DNA of 38,127 bases from Herbaspirillum sp. CF444 (GTDB lineage: Bacteria; Pseudomonadota; Gammaproteobacteria; Burkholderiales; Burkholderiaceae_D). The position numbers were made by a program, and so were the translations under genes. The stretch is taken from assembly GCF_000282135.1 (NCBI RefSeq), contig NZ_AKJW01000056.1, positions 1 through 38,127 of the forward strand. The letters run 5' to 3'. Below, piece after piece: positions 1 to 7,880 of this stretch (the first letter of the stretch is position 1; each line of letters begins with the position of its first letter). The notes below the pieces were generated by a model. The model saw only the letters and a program-made list of their open reading frames with translations, made no database searches and was not told the origin of the DNA.

Positions 1-72
1 CATCTGTTGTATTTTTTTATCTTTTTAAAACCAAGCTGCGCATGCGATATTTCTCTCGATACTGCCTCGATA

Positions 73-1317
73 TCAGGAAGTGATGCCGGTATCTTGAGAA
101 ACGGCGTCGCTGTGCGATTGCTTTTTTTCCGGCGGACCGCTTAAACAGGAAATACGATTCCGTCCCTCTGCCTTGGCCACCTGCAACGCGCTGCCGGCAC
201 GTTGCAAGAGGTCCTCCATTTTCTTGTCGCCGTGTTCACTGACTGCGACGCCAACGCTGATGGTGAAGGGCGGCAGATTATCGCTTTTATTCTCGGCCAT
301 GCCGCGACGCAGTTTTTCGGCGATGATCATCGCTCCGTGCAGATTCATGACAGGCAGCGCCAACGCAAATTCTTCGCCGCCGACGCGGCTGATGATGTCC
401 GTGTCGCGCAATATGCGCGCCGCCAATTCGCCGAAGCGGCGCAGCACGGCATCGCCGACAGCGCGTCCATGCTTGTCATTGATTTGTTGGAACTGATCGA
501 TATCGCAGACCGCCATCGATAAGGGTTTTGCGGTGCGGCGCGCCAGCCGGAATTCGCGGTTGGCATATTCGTTGAAGTGGCGCTGATTGGCGAGCCCGGT
601 GAGAGGATCGCGGGTGGCCATCTCGTAGAGATGCGCATTGTAACGCCGGATTTTCGTGACCATGGGACGGAAAATCAGCATCGCTTCCAGCGCTAGCGCA
701 ATGAGCAGCGCTATCAGCAAAAACTGTTGCGCCTTGCGTGCCTGTTCAATGCGGATATCGGCCTGCTCGGCGAACAAAGCAGCCGCACGATCGAGCGCAG
801 GCAACAGCAGATCGCGAGAATGGTGTTGCAGCGCCCGATAGGCCTCGTTGCCGGCGTTCATATTGGTCGCGCCGATGAAACGGCGAGCGTCGTCCAGAAA
901 ACTGCGGACTTCGGCATCGAGCGGAGAGCTGCCGACAAAATACAGCTCATGTTCTGCCGCAGTGAGCTGGCGGGCCACCGCGGGATCGCCTTTGCCGCTG
1001 AGGATATCCTGCGACCGCTCCATCTGGGTGACGGCATCTTGCAAGGCCTCGCTGGTGGACGTATCGCCGACATACAGATCAGTGCTGAGCAGCGCAATGC
1101 GTTGCGACAGCATGCGCTGCTGTTCGACGATATGAATGCGCTGTGCAGTACTGCGTTGATCAATGACGATATTGTCGAGCAGAAAATACGCTGCCAGGAA
1201 CAAAAGCGCCATCACTGCCACGCCGCCGGCATAGGCAATGGCCATACGGATGGCGTTGATCTTTCTGTCGGGCAAGCTGGTCCCTGTTGTTTTGGTTTCT
1301 TTGACCGCACGTATCAT
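73..1317 (-). CDS. Membrane-bound diguanylate cyclase with PilJ-type sensor and GGDEF domain
   Basis: Probable c-di-GMP synthase of the inner membrane. Numbered from the ATG at 1317, a first membrane helix spans about residues 27-48. A periplasmic helical domain follows, with the QQRMLSQRI motif (66-74) typical of the PilJ/NarX-like type IV pili sensor family, then a second helix at about 198-218. The cytoplasmic GGDEF domain starts at RDPLTGLANQ (236-245) and has an intact active site, GGEEF at 313-317. RDTD at 304-307, five residues upstream, is a canonical RxxD inhibitory site, so product inhibition is expected. The frame is open to an ATG at 1359, but 1317 is preceded by AGAAAG and leaves a normal N-terminus. 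The C-terminus after about residue 385 is short and polar. Signal and output are not visible from context; the gene is alone on its strand with a 114-base gap to arfB. Confidence 0.9.
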   Translation of the reverse strand: MIRAVKETKTTGTSLPDRKINAIRMAIAYAGGVAVMALLFLAAYFLLDNIVIDQRSTAQRIHIVEQQRMLSQRIALLSTDLYVGDTSTSEALQDAVTQMERSQDILSGKGDPAVARQLTAAEHELYFVGSSPLDAEVRSFLDDARRFIGATNMNAGNEAYRALQHHSRDLLLPALDRAAALFAEQADIRIEQARKAQQFLLIALLIALALEAMLIFRPMVTKIRRYNAHLYEMATRDPLTGLANQRHFNEYANREFRLARRTAKPLSMAVCDIDQFQQINDKHGRAVGDAVLRRFGELAARILRDTDIISRVGGEEFALALPVMNLHGAMIIAEKLRRGMAENKSDNLPPFTISVGVAVSEHGDKKMEDLLQRAGSALQVAKAEGRNRISCLSGPPEKKQSHSDAVSQDTGITS

Positions 1318-1431
1318 CGTAGTGCTTTCTGTGATTGGAACGCGGCATGCACAATGCATACCTGAGCGACGATATTATGACATCAGTACCGCGGACGAAC
1401 ACAGCGGCAAAGTGGCTCGGTCAGGTTTGCA

Positions 1432-1854
1432 TCAATCACGCACTTTCCCCCGCATCGATTTGATCTCGCCGCGCTGTGTCTTGGTCTGCAGCCGCTTGCG
1501 CTGCGAACTGCGTGTGGGACGAGTCGGCCTGCGCAGTACCGGCACCCGGGCGACAAGCGCCAACATTTCCTGCAAACGCTGCAAGGCGTCCGCCTTGTTT
1601 TTTTCCTGGCTGCGGTACGCCTGGGCCTTGATAATGACCACCCCCTCCTTGCTGATGCGATGATCCCGCAATGCCAGCAGGCGCTGCTTCACATCGTCCG
1701 GCAAGGACGAAGCGCGAATATCGAAACGCAGGTGTATCGCGCTCGATACCTTGTTGACGTTCTGCCCGCCCGCGCCTTGTGCGCGGATGGCAGTGAGTTC
1801 GACTTCTTCGTCGGCAATGTAGAGTGTAAGAATGGCAGCGGCCCGGCGTGGCAA
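1432..1854 (-). CDS. arfB: Alternative ribosome-rescue factor ArfB (GGQ peptidyl-tRNA hydrolase)
   Basis: Releases nascent chains from ribosomes stalled on truncated mRNA. The RF1-like domain carries the catalytic [10 protein letters not shown] motif (GGQ at about residues 29-31). The tail is basic and rich in K/R ([14 protein letters not shown] and KTQRGEIK), as in ArfB/YaeJ, where it enters the empty mRNA channel. At about 140 residues the length is normal for the family. The start is uncertain: an in-frame TAG lies just upstream, and the only standard candidate before the conserved domain is a TTG at 1854. No ATG is available, so initiation must use TTG or a rare codon nearer the [13 protein letters not shown] segment. 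No clear Shine-Dalgarno is seen for either. The function is secure; the exact N-terminus is not. Confidence 0.88.
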   Translation of the reverse strand: MPRRAAAILTLYIADEEVELTAIRAQGAGGQNVNKVSSAIHLRFDIRASSLPDDVKQRLLALRDHRISKEGVVIIKAQAYRSQEKNKADALQRLQEMLALVARVPVLRRPTRPTRSSQRKRLQTKTQRGEIKSMRGKVRD

Positions 1855-2191
1855 ATCGCTATTCTAATGGCCGGCGCGATAAGGGCAAAGGACATGCAAA
1901 CAGGTGTTTGCCATGGCCCGCTTCTTTTCATCATACGGGTGGTTGTTTCTGAGGTTGGACATTGCCGGGCGCGTTGCCGGCATGGCCCCGGCATCGTTTG
2001 TTTTTACTTGACAGAGCCGTTCATGAGCCGATTTCCCGCGTCAGAAACGTTTGCCCTTAACCCGGTATAATCCCTACCCAACGCGGGTGTAGCTCAGGGG
2101 CGTAGCGGCCTCGGAGACTGACGAAGAGCAGTCCGGATGACAGGGGCTTACATAGAGTACTGATGTCATTTTAGTGAACGTGGATTAGATC
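1855..2191. other. Gap between arfB and mqo with tRNA-Gly promoter fragments
   Basis: No gene is supported here. From 1932 to about 1981 the plus strand resembles, at roughly 85 percent by eye, the upstream half of the inverted tRNA-Gly repeat at 6442-6490. From 2059 to 2096 it is identical to the promoter and first 14 nt of the intact tRNA-Gly gene at 7669-7706. The remaining 95 bases before mqo hold no recognised element. Divergent transcription of arfB and mqo must start in this gap. Confidence 0.7.
2059..2096 (+). repeat. Direct partial copy of the tRNA-Gly promoter and 5' end
   Basis: These 38 bases equal 7669-7706 exactly. They include the TATAAT box (2066-2071) and GCGGGTGTAGCTCA (2083-2096), the acceptor 5' strand and start of the D arm. 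After 2096 the sequence leaves the tRNA (GGGGCG instead of ATGGTA) and no anticodon arm or 3' acceptor follows. It is a displaced 5' fragment, not a working tRNA gene. It lies in direct orientation to the intact gene and could be one border of an inserted segment. Confidence 0.8.
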
Positions 2192-3835
2192 ATGTTGAAA
2201 AAGTCTTGCCTGGCACTGCTGGGTTTTGTGTTGTCGTTGTCGTTGTCGCTCGTGCCTTCGCATGCCGCCGAAGTCAAAAAAGTGGATGTCCTGCTCGTCG
2301 GCGGGGGCATCATGAGTGCGACCCTCGGGGTCTGGCTCAATGAACTGGAGCCGGGCTGGTCGATGGAAATGGTCGAGCGGCTCGATGGTGTCGCCCAGGA
2401 AAGCTCGAACGGCTGGAACAACGCAGGCACCGGGCATTCCGCCCTGGCCGAGCTGAACTACACGCCGGAAAACAAGGATGGCAAGGTCGAGATCGTCAAG
2501 GCCATCGAAATCAACGAAGCGTTTCAGATTTCGCGTCAATTCTGGTCCTGGCAGGTCAGGAACAATGTCCTGAAAAATCCGCGCTCCTTCATCAACTCCA
2601 CGCCGCACATGAGCTTTGTGTGGGGCGACGACAATATCAAATACCTGAAGAAGCGCTACGAGGCGCTGCAAGCCAGCCCGCTGTTCAGGGGCATGCAATA
2701 TTCGGAAGACCCGGAACAGATCAAGAAGTGGGTGCCGTTGATGATGGAAGGCCGCGCCGCCAACCAGAAGGTCGCCGCCACCTGGACGCCGATCGGCACC
2801 GACGTGAACTTTGGCGAAATCACGAACCAGTTCGTCACCTATCTGAAAGCGAAGCCGAATTTTTCCCTGAAGCTGTCCAGCGAAGTGCAAGACATCACGC
2901 GCAATGCGGATGGCACCTGGCGTATCGGCTATAAGAACCTGAAGGACGGCACCAGCACGCAGACCGATGCCAAGTTCGTGTTCATCGGCGCCGGCGGCGG
3001 CGCCTTGCGCCTGCTGCAAAAGTCGGGCATTCCCGAAGCGAATGATTATGCCGGCTTCCCGGTGGGCGGCTCCTTCCTCGTCACCGACAATCCGGCCATC
3101 GCCGAGCGCCATCTGGCCAAGGCTTACGGCAAGGCCTCGGTTGGCGCTCCGCCGATGTCGGTTCCTCATCTGGATACCCGCGTCCTGGACGGCAAGCGCG
3201 TGATTCTGTTTGGGCCCTTTGCAACCTTCTCCACCAAGTTCCTGAAGGAAGGCTCGCACCTTGATTTGTTCTCGAGCATGACCACGCACAATATCTGGCC
3301 CATGATGCAGGTCGGCGTCGAACAGTATCCGCTGGTTGAATACCTGGCCGGCCAGCTCATGCTGTCCGACGACGATCGCTTCAACGCCTTGAAGGAGTAT
3401 TTCCCTGATGCGAAAAAAGAAGACTGGCGCCTGTGGCAAGCCGGCCAGCGCGTGCAGATCATCAAGCGCGACGAAAAGAAGGGCGGCGAGCTGAGACTGG
3501 GCACTGAGGTCGTGGCATCCAGGGACGGCAGCATCGCCGGCTTGCTGGGCGCTTCTCCGGGCGCATCGACGGCCGCGCCCATCATGCTCAACGTGCTTGA
3601 GAAAGTATTCAAGGACAAGCTTGCGACGCCGGCCTGGCAGAGCAAGATTCGCCAGATCGTGCCGAGCTACGGCACCCGACTCAACGACAACCCTGACCGG
3701 GTATATCAGGAATGGCTGTATACCAGTCAGATCCTGCAGTTGACGCCCCCTCCGGCGATCGACCGGACGGTGGTGCCGCAGGCGCCTCAAGGCGATCAGA
3801 GCAAGAACAAACCAAAGGCCGATCTGGCGCTGTAA
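2192..3835 (+). CDS. mqo: Malate:quinone oxidoreductase
   Basis: FAD-dependent peripheral membrane enzyme oxidising malate to oxaloacetate with electrons to quinone, an NAD-independent TCA step. The 547-residue length fits the family. The dinucleotide-binding motif [16 protein letters not shown] lies at about 31-46, followed by the Mqo blocks [34 protein letters not shown], and later [17 protein letters not shown] and [10 protein letters not shown]. The C-terminus holds [16 protein letters not shown], also typical. Unusually for an enzyme normally described as cytoplasmic-face, residues 1-26 look like a secretion signal: two lysines, a hydrophobic run, then SHA before AEVKK. The ATG at 2192 has only a weak ribosome site (GTGGAT). 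It is transcribed alone and ends at a strong hairpin terminator. Confidence 0.95.
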   Translation: MLKKSCLALLGFVLSLSLSLVPSHAAEVKKVDVLLVGGGIMSATLGVWLNELEPGWSMEMVERLDGVAQESSNGWNNAGTGHSALAELNYTPENKDGKVEIVKAIEINEAFQISRQFWSWQVRNNVLKNPRSFINSTPHMSFVWGDDNIKYLKKRYEALQASPLFRGMQYSEDPEQIKKWVPLMMEGRAANQKVAATWTPIGTDVNFGEITNQFVTYLKAKPNFSLKLSSEVQDITRNADGTWRIGYKNLKDGTSTQTDAKFVFIGAGGGALRLLQKSGIPEANDYAGFPVGGSFLVTDNPAIAERHLAKAYGKASVGAPPMSVPHLDTRVLDGKRVILFGPFATFSTKFLKEGSHLDLFSSMTTHNIWPMMQVGVEQYPLVEYLAGQLMLSDDDRFNALKEYFPDAKKEDWRLWQAGQRVQIIKRDEKKGGELRLGTEVVASRDGSIAGLLGASPGASTAAPIMLNVLEKVFKDKLATPAWQSKIRQIVPSYGTRLNDNPDRVYQEWLYTSQILQLTPPPAIDRTVVPQAPQGDQSKNKPKADLAL

Positions 3836-3856
3836 CTAGCAGTCCCGCTACATGAA

Positions 3857-3892
3857 AAACGCCAGGCTTCCGATGAAGCCTGGCGTTTTTTT
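3857..3892 (+). terminator. Rho-independent terminator of mqo
   Basis: A 14-bp perfect stem (AAACGCCAGGCTTC, loop CGAT, GAAGCCTGGCGTTT) runs into seven T residues. It starts 22 bases after the mqo stop. Four A residues precede the stem on the other side, so it may also stop the convergent alginate-lyase transcript. Confidence 0.92.
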
Positions 3893-3925
3893 ATCGGTGC
3901 CCAACAACGGTGGTCATGCTCATAT

Positions 3926-5110
3926 CTATTTCAACGTGTAAGTCAGCGTTCCGTAGCCCAACTGATCGAAGCCGCCGCTATTCGAACCGTAATTGCCGCC
4001 ACCGCCCTCCGGACGCACTTTTTCGACGAACATTTGTGTATAGGGCGCTTTCAATCTCTTGAGAATCACATAGTGGTTGTAAAGCAGTTCCCAGATCGGG
4101 CGGATGTCGCCGCGACCGTTACTGGAAATGACATCCTGGGTCACGTCGCTGTTGCGGTAAATCACGTAAGGTACGTCATTGCCGAGATTGTATTTGGCGA
4201 CGTATTCGATACCACGCAGCAAGCGGTTGTCCTGATAGCCGAACAGATCGTCGCCCTGATTCCAGGCCATCTGACAGAATGCGCCTGCCAGCGCCAGGTC
4301 AAGCGTGCTGTGCCCCTGATCGCGCCCGCTTTCCTGGATTTGTCCCAGTCCATCCGGATAAAGCTGCCATACCAGATGTTCGATAGCGCCATTCCCCTGG
4401 CCGTGCTTGAAATAGTCGACCGCCTCATTGTAGATATCGCGCCGGTCGGTCAGTATGCCGATGGCGATCATCGAACTCATGTTGGCAAGATCCCAATTGG
4501 CCCAATAGTGATCTATCTTTGCGCCGTTGTGCCGCACCAGAAAATCGTGATTCATCGGATAGAACACATTGAGCATCATCGTTTTGAAATGCCGGAAATC
4601 CTGCTCCGGCCATTTCTTGTAGGCGCGCAGGATTTCTGCGGCATTGGCGAACTGATAGCCGTAAATGCCGGATGCCAGGAATTTATCCGAACTTCCATTG
4701 ATTTCGGTCAACGTGACGGACCATGCATCCAAGATGGCGACCGCCTTGTCGGCATAAGCATCGTCGCTGCTGATCTTCCAGCGCAAAGCAAGCGCATAGG
4801 CTGCGGCGGCATCGTTGAATAGCGTGCCGTAATTTTCAGGATGACCGGCACCGTCTTTGCCACGGTACACCACGTTGGCAGGACGAGGCTGCCACTTCAG
4901 CGAGGCATGCGGATTGTTGATCAGCATATTCCATCCGTCCAGCCAAGGCTGCGCACCTTGATCGACCTTGGCTTTCATGCGATCGAAATCGGCCTGGGCA
5001 TGCAAGGCACCCGGGTGGACGAAGGACTCGGCTCTTGCAACGGCGGTGCCCAGGGCAATCATCAGTGCTGCGACAGCAAGACGGCGAATGTTTCTGGATG
5101 ACAGGGTCAT
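3926..5110 (-). CDS. Alginate-lyase-family exported protein
   Basis: Probable periplasmic polysaccharide lyase of the Alginate_lyase domain (PL5-like alpha/alpha-barrel). From the ATG at 5110, residues 1-28 form a signal peptide (RNIRR, hydrophobic stretch, ARA then ESF). The domain then includes FNDAAAAYALALRWKI, LASGIYGYQFANAAEILR, HYWANWDLANMSSMIAIG and ESGRDQGHSTLDLALAGAF, blocks typical of this family; the Asn/His/Arg-rich segments NWDLAN and GRDQGHS probably line the catalytic groove. The C-terminus is Gly/Asn rich. The start was chosen for GAAGG nine bases upstream and the signal peptide. The frame stays open to an ATG at 5194 and crosses a run of ten G. No alginate biosynthesis genes are nearby, so the substrate could be another polyuronate or glycan. 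Confidence 0.85.
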   Translation of the reverse strand: MTLSSRNIRRLAVAALMIALGTAVARAESFVHPGALHAQADFDRMKAKVDQGAQPWLDGWNMLINNPHASLKWQPRPANVVYRGKDGAGHPENYGTLFNDAAAAYALALRWKISSDDAYADKAVAILDAWSVTLTEINGSSDKFLASGIYGYQFANAAEILRAYKKWPEQDFRHFKTMMLNVFYPMNHDFLVRHNGAKIDHYWANWDLANMSSMIAIGILTDRRDIYNEAVDYFKHGQGNGAIEHLVWQLYPDGLGQIQESGRDQGHSTLDLALAGAFCQMAWNQGDDLFGYQDNRLLRGIEYVAKYNLGNDVPYVIYRNSDVTQDVISSNGRGDIRPIWELLYNHYVILKRLKAPYTQMFVEKVRPEGGGGNYGSNSGGFDQLGYGTLTYTLK

Positions 5111-5154
5111 TGGTGTAACCTTCAGACAGGATGAGATAGAACGAAATGGGCCGT

Positions 5155-5164
5155 CCCCCCCCCC
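5155..5164 (-). repeat. G10 homopolymer in the leader of the alginate-lyase gene
   Basis: The plus strand has ten C in a row, so the transcript carries G10 45-54 bases upstream of the chosen start. In the present length it keeps an upstream ATG (5194) in frame with the gene. Such tracts slip readily, so expression or an extended N-terminus could vary. Confidence 0.75.
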
Positions 5165-5312
5165 GGCAACCTCCCTGCATAACGGTCCAATCATGAATAC
5201 GTTGACCGTGCTCTCATCGTTCTGAATCTTGCGGACTCACGCGACCACCTACCGACTCTCCGTCTATCTGATGCTTGTTAAAGCCAACAGGGACGTCGGT
5301 CTTCAACGGTGG

Positions 5313-5975
5313 TCAGGCGTCTGTATGTCCTTGTCGCCGCAGGACGACATGCGTGGCTTTCTCCGACGCCACGAATTCCACGCATTCGTATCCCGGAGCC
5401 CGCAAGTCAACGCCTTCGAACAACGGCTCTCCGCGGCCGAGCAGGACCGGCGCGATGGCAATGTGCAGCTCATCAATGAGGCCCTCGCGGAGATACTGCC
5501 GGATTGTGTCCGGCCCGCCGCCGATCCGCACGTCCAATCCGGCAGCGGCCGCGCGCGCACGGTCGAGCGCCTCACGAATGCCTCCTGTTATGAAGTGGAA
5601 CGTCGTGCCGCCTTCCATCTCAATCGTGGGACGAGCATAATGGGTCAAGATGAAAACCGGAACGTGATACGGCGGATTGTCTCCCCACCAGCCTTTCCAG
5701 TTTGTGTCCGGCCAGTCCCCGCGATTGGGATCGAACATGTTCCTTCCAAGAATCCAGGCCCCGACATTTTGAAAGCCGCGAGCAGCGAAACCATCGTCAA
5801 CCCCGGTCGTACCCTCATCCTTGCCGAACAAGGCCCGCTGGAACGTGCGTGTCGGGACCAGCCACTAGTGCAGTTCCATCCCGCCAACGCCAAGCGGATT
5901 GCTGATGCCCTGATTCGGAGCTGCTCCGTATCCGTCGAGCGAGACGGTGAAGCAATCAACGCGAACTCGTGTCAT
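5313..5975 (-). pseudogene. RibD/dihydrofolate-reductase-like protein interrupted by a TAG codon
   Basis: Reading from the ATG at 5975, preceded by a strong GGAGGAAAACG ribosome site, the frame gives MTRVRVDCFTVSLDGYGAA and then meets TAG at 5867-5865 (codon 37). Past the stop the same frame continues without shift: WLVPTRTFQRALFGKDEG, GAWILGRNMFDP, LTHYARPTIEMEGGTTFHF, DVRIGGGPDTIRQYLREGL, DELHIAIAPVLLGRGEPLFE. These are conserved blocks of the RibD C-terminal/DHFR-like family (NADPH-dependent reductases of unknown substrate). The full reading is 220 codons plus stop, normal for the family. Everything except the one codon is intact, so loss is recent, or the base is a strain-specific or sequencing change. 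A TTG at 5831 could start a truncated product but lacks a visible ribosome site. Confidence 0.85.
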
Positions 5976-6371
5976 CGTTTTCCTCCGTTCAGAAGCCTTG
6001 CTTCTATTTGTGCAGATGAAAAAAATTCTGTGCAACTGGCGCGCCGTGTCCGTCCAACCTGACCGGATGCGCCCTTAAAACCGCATGTCTGCCAGCCGTC
6101 TCTCATTTGGCAGCTGAGTGTTGTTTTGCCTATTAATCAGCTCCGCTTTTGCGTATTTGGACGATCCGCAGTCCAGACCCGGCCAATCGCAATAATAGCC
6201 TTGAATCAAGGCTACCATGACGTAAAAAATCGAACTGGAATACAGCTCAATTCCAGCTTCAATGAGGGCATTAAATGAGAGTAGTGTCGGAATGGGATTT
6301 GACGGCAGACCTGATCGGGCAACTGAAGAGCAACATTAGCGTTAGCTGCTGAAAGTACGGTCATAGATCGA
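5976..6371. other. Gene-free stretch left of the inverted repeat
   Basis: No coding frame with recognisable content is visible. The only structure is a perfect 9-bp palindrome around 6205 (TAGCCTTGA, A, TCAAGGCTA at 6196-6214) without a T run. Base composition becomes more AT-rich toward 6371. It may be remnant DNA of an insertion. Confidence 0.5.
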
Positions 6372-6507
6372 TCGTCGTAAGCTTGGGAAGCTTCTGCTCT
6401 ACCATTGAGCTACACCCGCGTTGGGTAGGGATTATACCGGGTTACGGGTGGTTATTTCTGACGTTGGAAATTGCTGGGGGCGTTACTGGTGCGACTGCCT
6501 TGATTGG
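6372..6507 (-). repeat. Left arm of a 136-bp perfect inverted repeat (tRNA-Gly promoter and 5' half)
   Basis: The reverse complement of 6372-6507 matches 7605-7740 at all 136 positions as read. It contains, on the minus strand, the upstream region with TATAAT and the first 48 nt of tRNA-Gly (6419 down to 6372), ending after the anticodon arm. The T arm and 3' acceptor strand are missing, so no functional tRNA can be made. If the promoter works, it would send a truncated tRNA-like transcript leftward. Confidence 0.93.
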
Positions 6508-6717
6508 TTTATTGGCGAGAAATAATTAATGCCCGCCTGCAATTAGCATTGATGAGTAATAAATTGCGATATGTATTGGTAATACTCAAGTAGCAGTATA
6601 AAAATATGAAAGAAAACGAAAATGTTACTTCCGCGTCGGGATATTCGCTGACAGCCCATCCATTCGGTCGGGTATGCGTAGAAAAATAACACTAGGCTTT
6701 ATCATTGAACAATCTCC

Positions 6718-6747
6718 TTGACGGGATCTTACATTTTCGAAAATACT
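6718..6747 (+). promoter_or_regulatory. Candidate sigma-70 promoter of the lipoprotein gene
   Basis: TTGACG (6718-6723) and AATACT (6742-6747) are 18 bases apart and would start transcription about 45 bases before the ATG at 6797. The match is partial and no operator is evident. Confidence 0.4.
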
Positions 6748-6796
6748 TAGCTAATAGTCGCGTGAAACAACAAATAGAAACTCACTAGGGGAAGCG

Positions 6797-7600
6797 ATGC
6801 TAAAAATAAATCGGGTAGCAGCTGGATTGTCTTTATCTTTCTTGGCTGGCTGCACTCATATGTATCAGCCTTACTCGGCTCACCCGTTGAGTTCTCTTGA
6901 GCTAACAACCACATACGAGACGCTCAAGACCAAGACCAACACCCTCATCACAGAGCCTAAATGCTACGCACCGTTAAGCAGTGCTGACATAACCACCCTT
7001 GGTGGCATCTGCACGCAACAACGCAATTTTGCTATTTCAGCTTTAGTGATGACTTCGGCAGAGGAGTGCTTGCGCTACCGCAGGGGACTCTATGGCAATG
7101 AGGCAGCTTGGAATATTACTCTTGGTACGGCAACGAGTTTATTTGCCGGTGGTGCGGCGGTTGCTGCTAGCGCACAAGGAAAATCGATATTGGGTGCATT
7201 GGCACTATTTAGCAATTCAGAGCGTTCTCTGATTAACGAGACCATCTATAAGCAGATGCTCGTTACTGCCGTCGATAAGAAAATTGTGGAAATGCGCGAT
7301 ACAAAAATGCTGGCAATTCATACTTCAATGAAGAGCGACGTGAACGCGTATCCCGTCTATCAAGCATTCAGCGACGTGATCGATCTACACAATACCTGTT
7401 CATTTGTCGACGGTTTGCAAAAAGCGCTTCTGGAGGGAACACAAGGAACGTCAGCACAACGCATTACCCGTTTAAAACAGACACTGCAATCCTTGCAAGC
7501 AGAACGCGATGCGTCAACGACGAAGGATGAAGATAAGGCGGGAATTAATACCCGTATTACCGATGTGAACAAAGCGCTTGCAGAGGAAGAGAAAAAATGA
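6797..7600 (+). CDS. Putative lipoprotein of unknown function inside the inverted-repeat cassette
   Basis: I do not recognise the family. The 267-residue product begins with a lipoprotein signal (MLKINRVAAGLSLSFLAGC, lipobox LAGC, Cys19). The +2 residue is Thr, so outer-membrane sorting is plausible. The middle has a small hydrophobic, Gly/Ala-rich segment (TATSLFAGGAAVAASAQG, about 113-130) that could be a membrane-inserting hairpin. The last 60 residues are charged and probably helical (LKQTLQSLQAERDAS to the KALAEEEKK end). The start has a good ribosome site (AGGGGAAGCG). The gene is visibly more AT-rich than its neighbours, suggesting transfer. Its stop lies only 4 bases before the right repeat arm, so gene and repeats look like one unit. 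Confidence 0.78.
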   Translation: MLKINRVAAGLSLSFLAGCTHMYQPYSAHPLSSLELTTTYETLKTKTNTLITEPKCYAPLSSADITTLGGICTQQRNFAISALVMTSAEECLRYRRGLYGNEAAWNITLGTATSLFAGGAAVAASAQGKSILGALALFSNSERSLINETIYKQMLVTAVDKKIVEMRDTKMLAIHTSMKSDVNAYPVYQAFSDVIDLHNTCSFVDGLQKALLEGTQGTSAQRITRLKQTLQSLQAERDASTTKDEDKAGINTRITDVNKALAEEEKK

Positions 7601-7604
7601 ATAG

Positions 7605-7740
7605 CCAATCAAGGCAGTCGCACCAGTAACGCCCCCAGCAATTTCCAACGTCAGAAATAACCACCCGTAACCCGGTATAATCCCTACCCAACGCGGGTGT
7701 AGCTCAATGGTAGAGCAGAAGCTTCCCAAGCTTACGACGA
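7605..7740 (+). repeat. Right arm of the 136-bp inverted repeat
   Basis: Perfect inverted partner of 6372-6507. It holds the natural promoter and the first 48 nt of the intact tRNA-Gly gene. The arms are separated by 1097 bases containing only the lipoprotein gene. Recombination between them would invert that gene without destroying the tRNA 5' half. Confidence 0.93.
7676..7681 (+). promoter_or_regulatory. -10 box of tRNA-Gly
   Basis: A perfect TATAAT lies 11 bases before the mature tRNA 5' end and is followed by a pyrimidine-rich CCCTACCCAAC leader. No clear -35 hexamer is visible 16-18 bases upstream. The same box occurs in the two partial copies at 2066 and, on the minus strand, 6436-6431. 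Confidence 0.65.
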
Positions 7741-7766
7741 GGGTTCGATCCCCTTCACCCGCTCCA
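7693..7766 (+). tRNA. tRNA-Gly, anticodon CCC
   Basis: The 74-nt gene folds into a full cloverleaf: acceptor GCGGGTG/CACCCGC, D stem GCTC/GAGC, anticodon stem GAAGC/GCTTA around loop TTCCCAA, T stem GAGGG/CCCTT around TTCGATC, and an encoded 3' TCCA. Positions 34-36 are CCC. The outermost anticodon pair is a G-A mismatch. It is the only complete copy of three related pieces in this window. trmB follows 114 bases later. Confidence 0.95.
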
Positions 7767-7880
7767 GGGTGCGGCTCGGGTGCAGAACAATCAAACGTTT
7801 TCCATCGCTGCCTTATTTGCATACCTTTTGCACGCCGCATAACAATTCCATCCCCCGATATTTCGCTTCACGAGTCATTC

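Noticed and set aside
2083..2160. A second complete tRNA-Gly at 2083
   Set aside because: Only the first 14 nt match; no anticodon arm, T arm or 3' acceptor can be found.
2171..3790. 539-codon open frame on the minus strand opposite mqo
   Set aside because: It is a mirror of the GC-rich mqo codons, has no family motif, and mqo has full conserved blocks.
5229..6062. 277-codon plus-strand frame across the broken reductase
   Set aside because: It lies opposite clear RibD/DHFR-like sequence and shows no motif, so it is not a replacement gene.
6196..6214. Terminator in the gap after the broken reductase
   Set aside because: The 9-bp palindrome has a one-base loop and no T run on either strand; it cannot form a normal terminator hairpin.
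7600..7766. Classical phage-type attachment site at the tRNA 3' end
   Set aside because: The duplicated pieces are the promoter and 5' half; the tRNA 3' end is single-copy here and no integrase is in the window.
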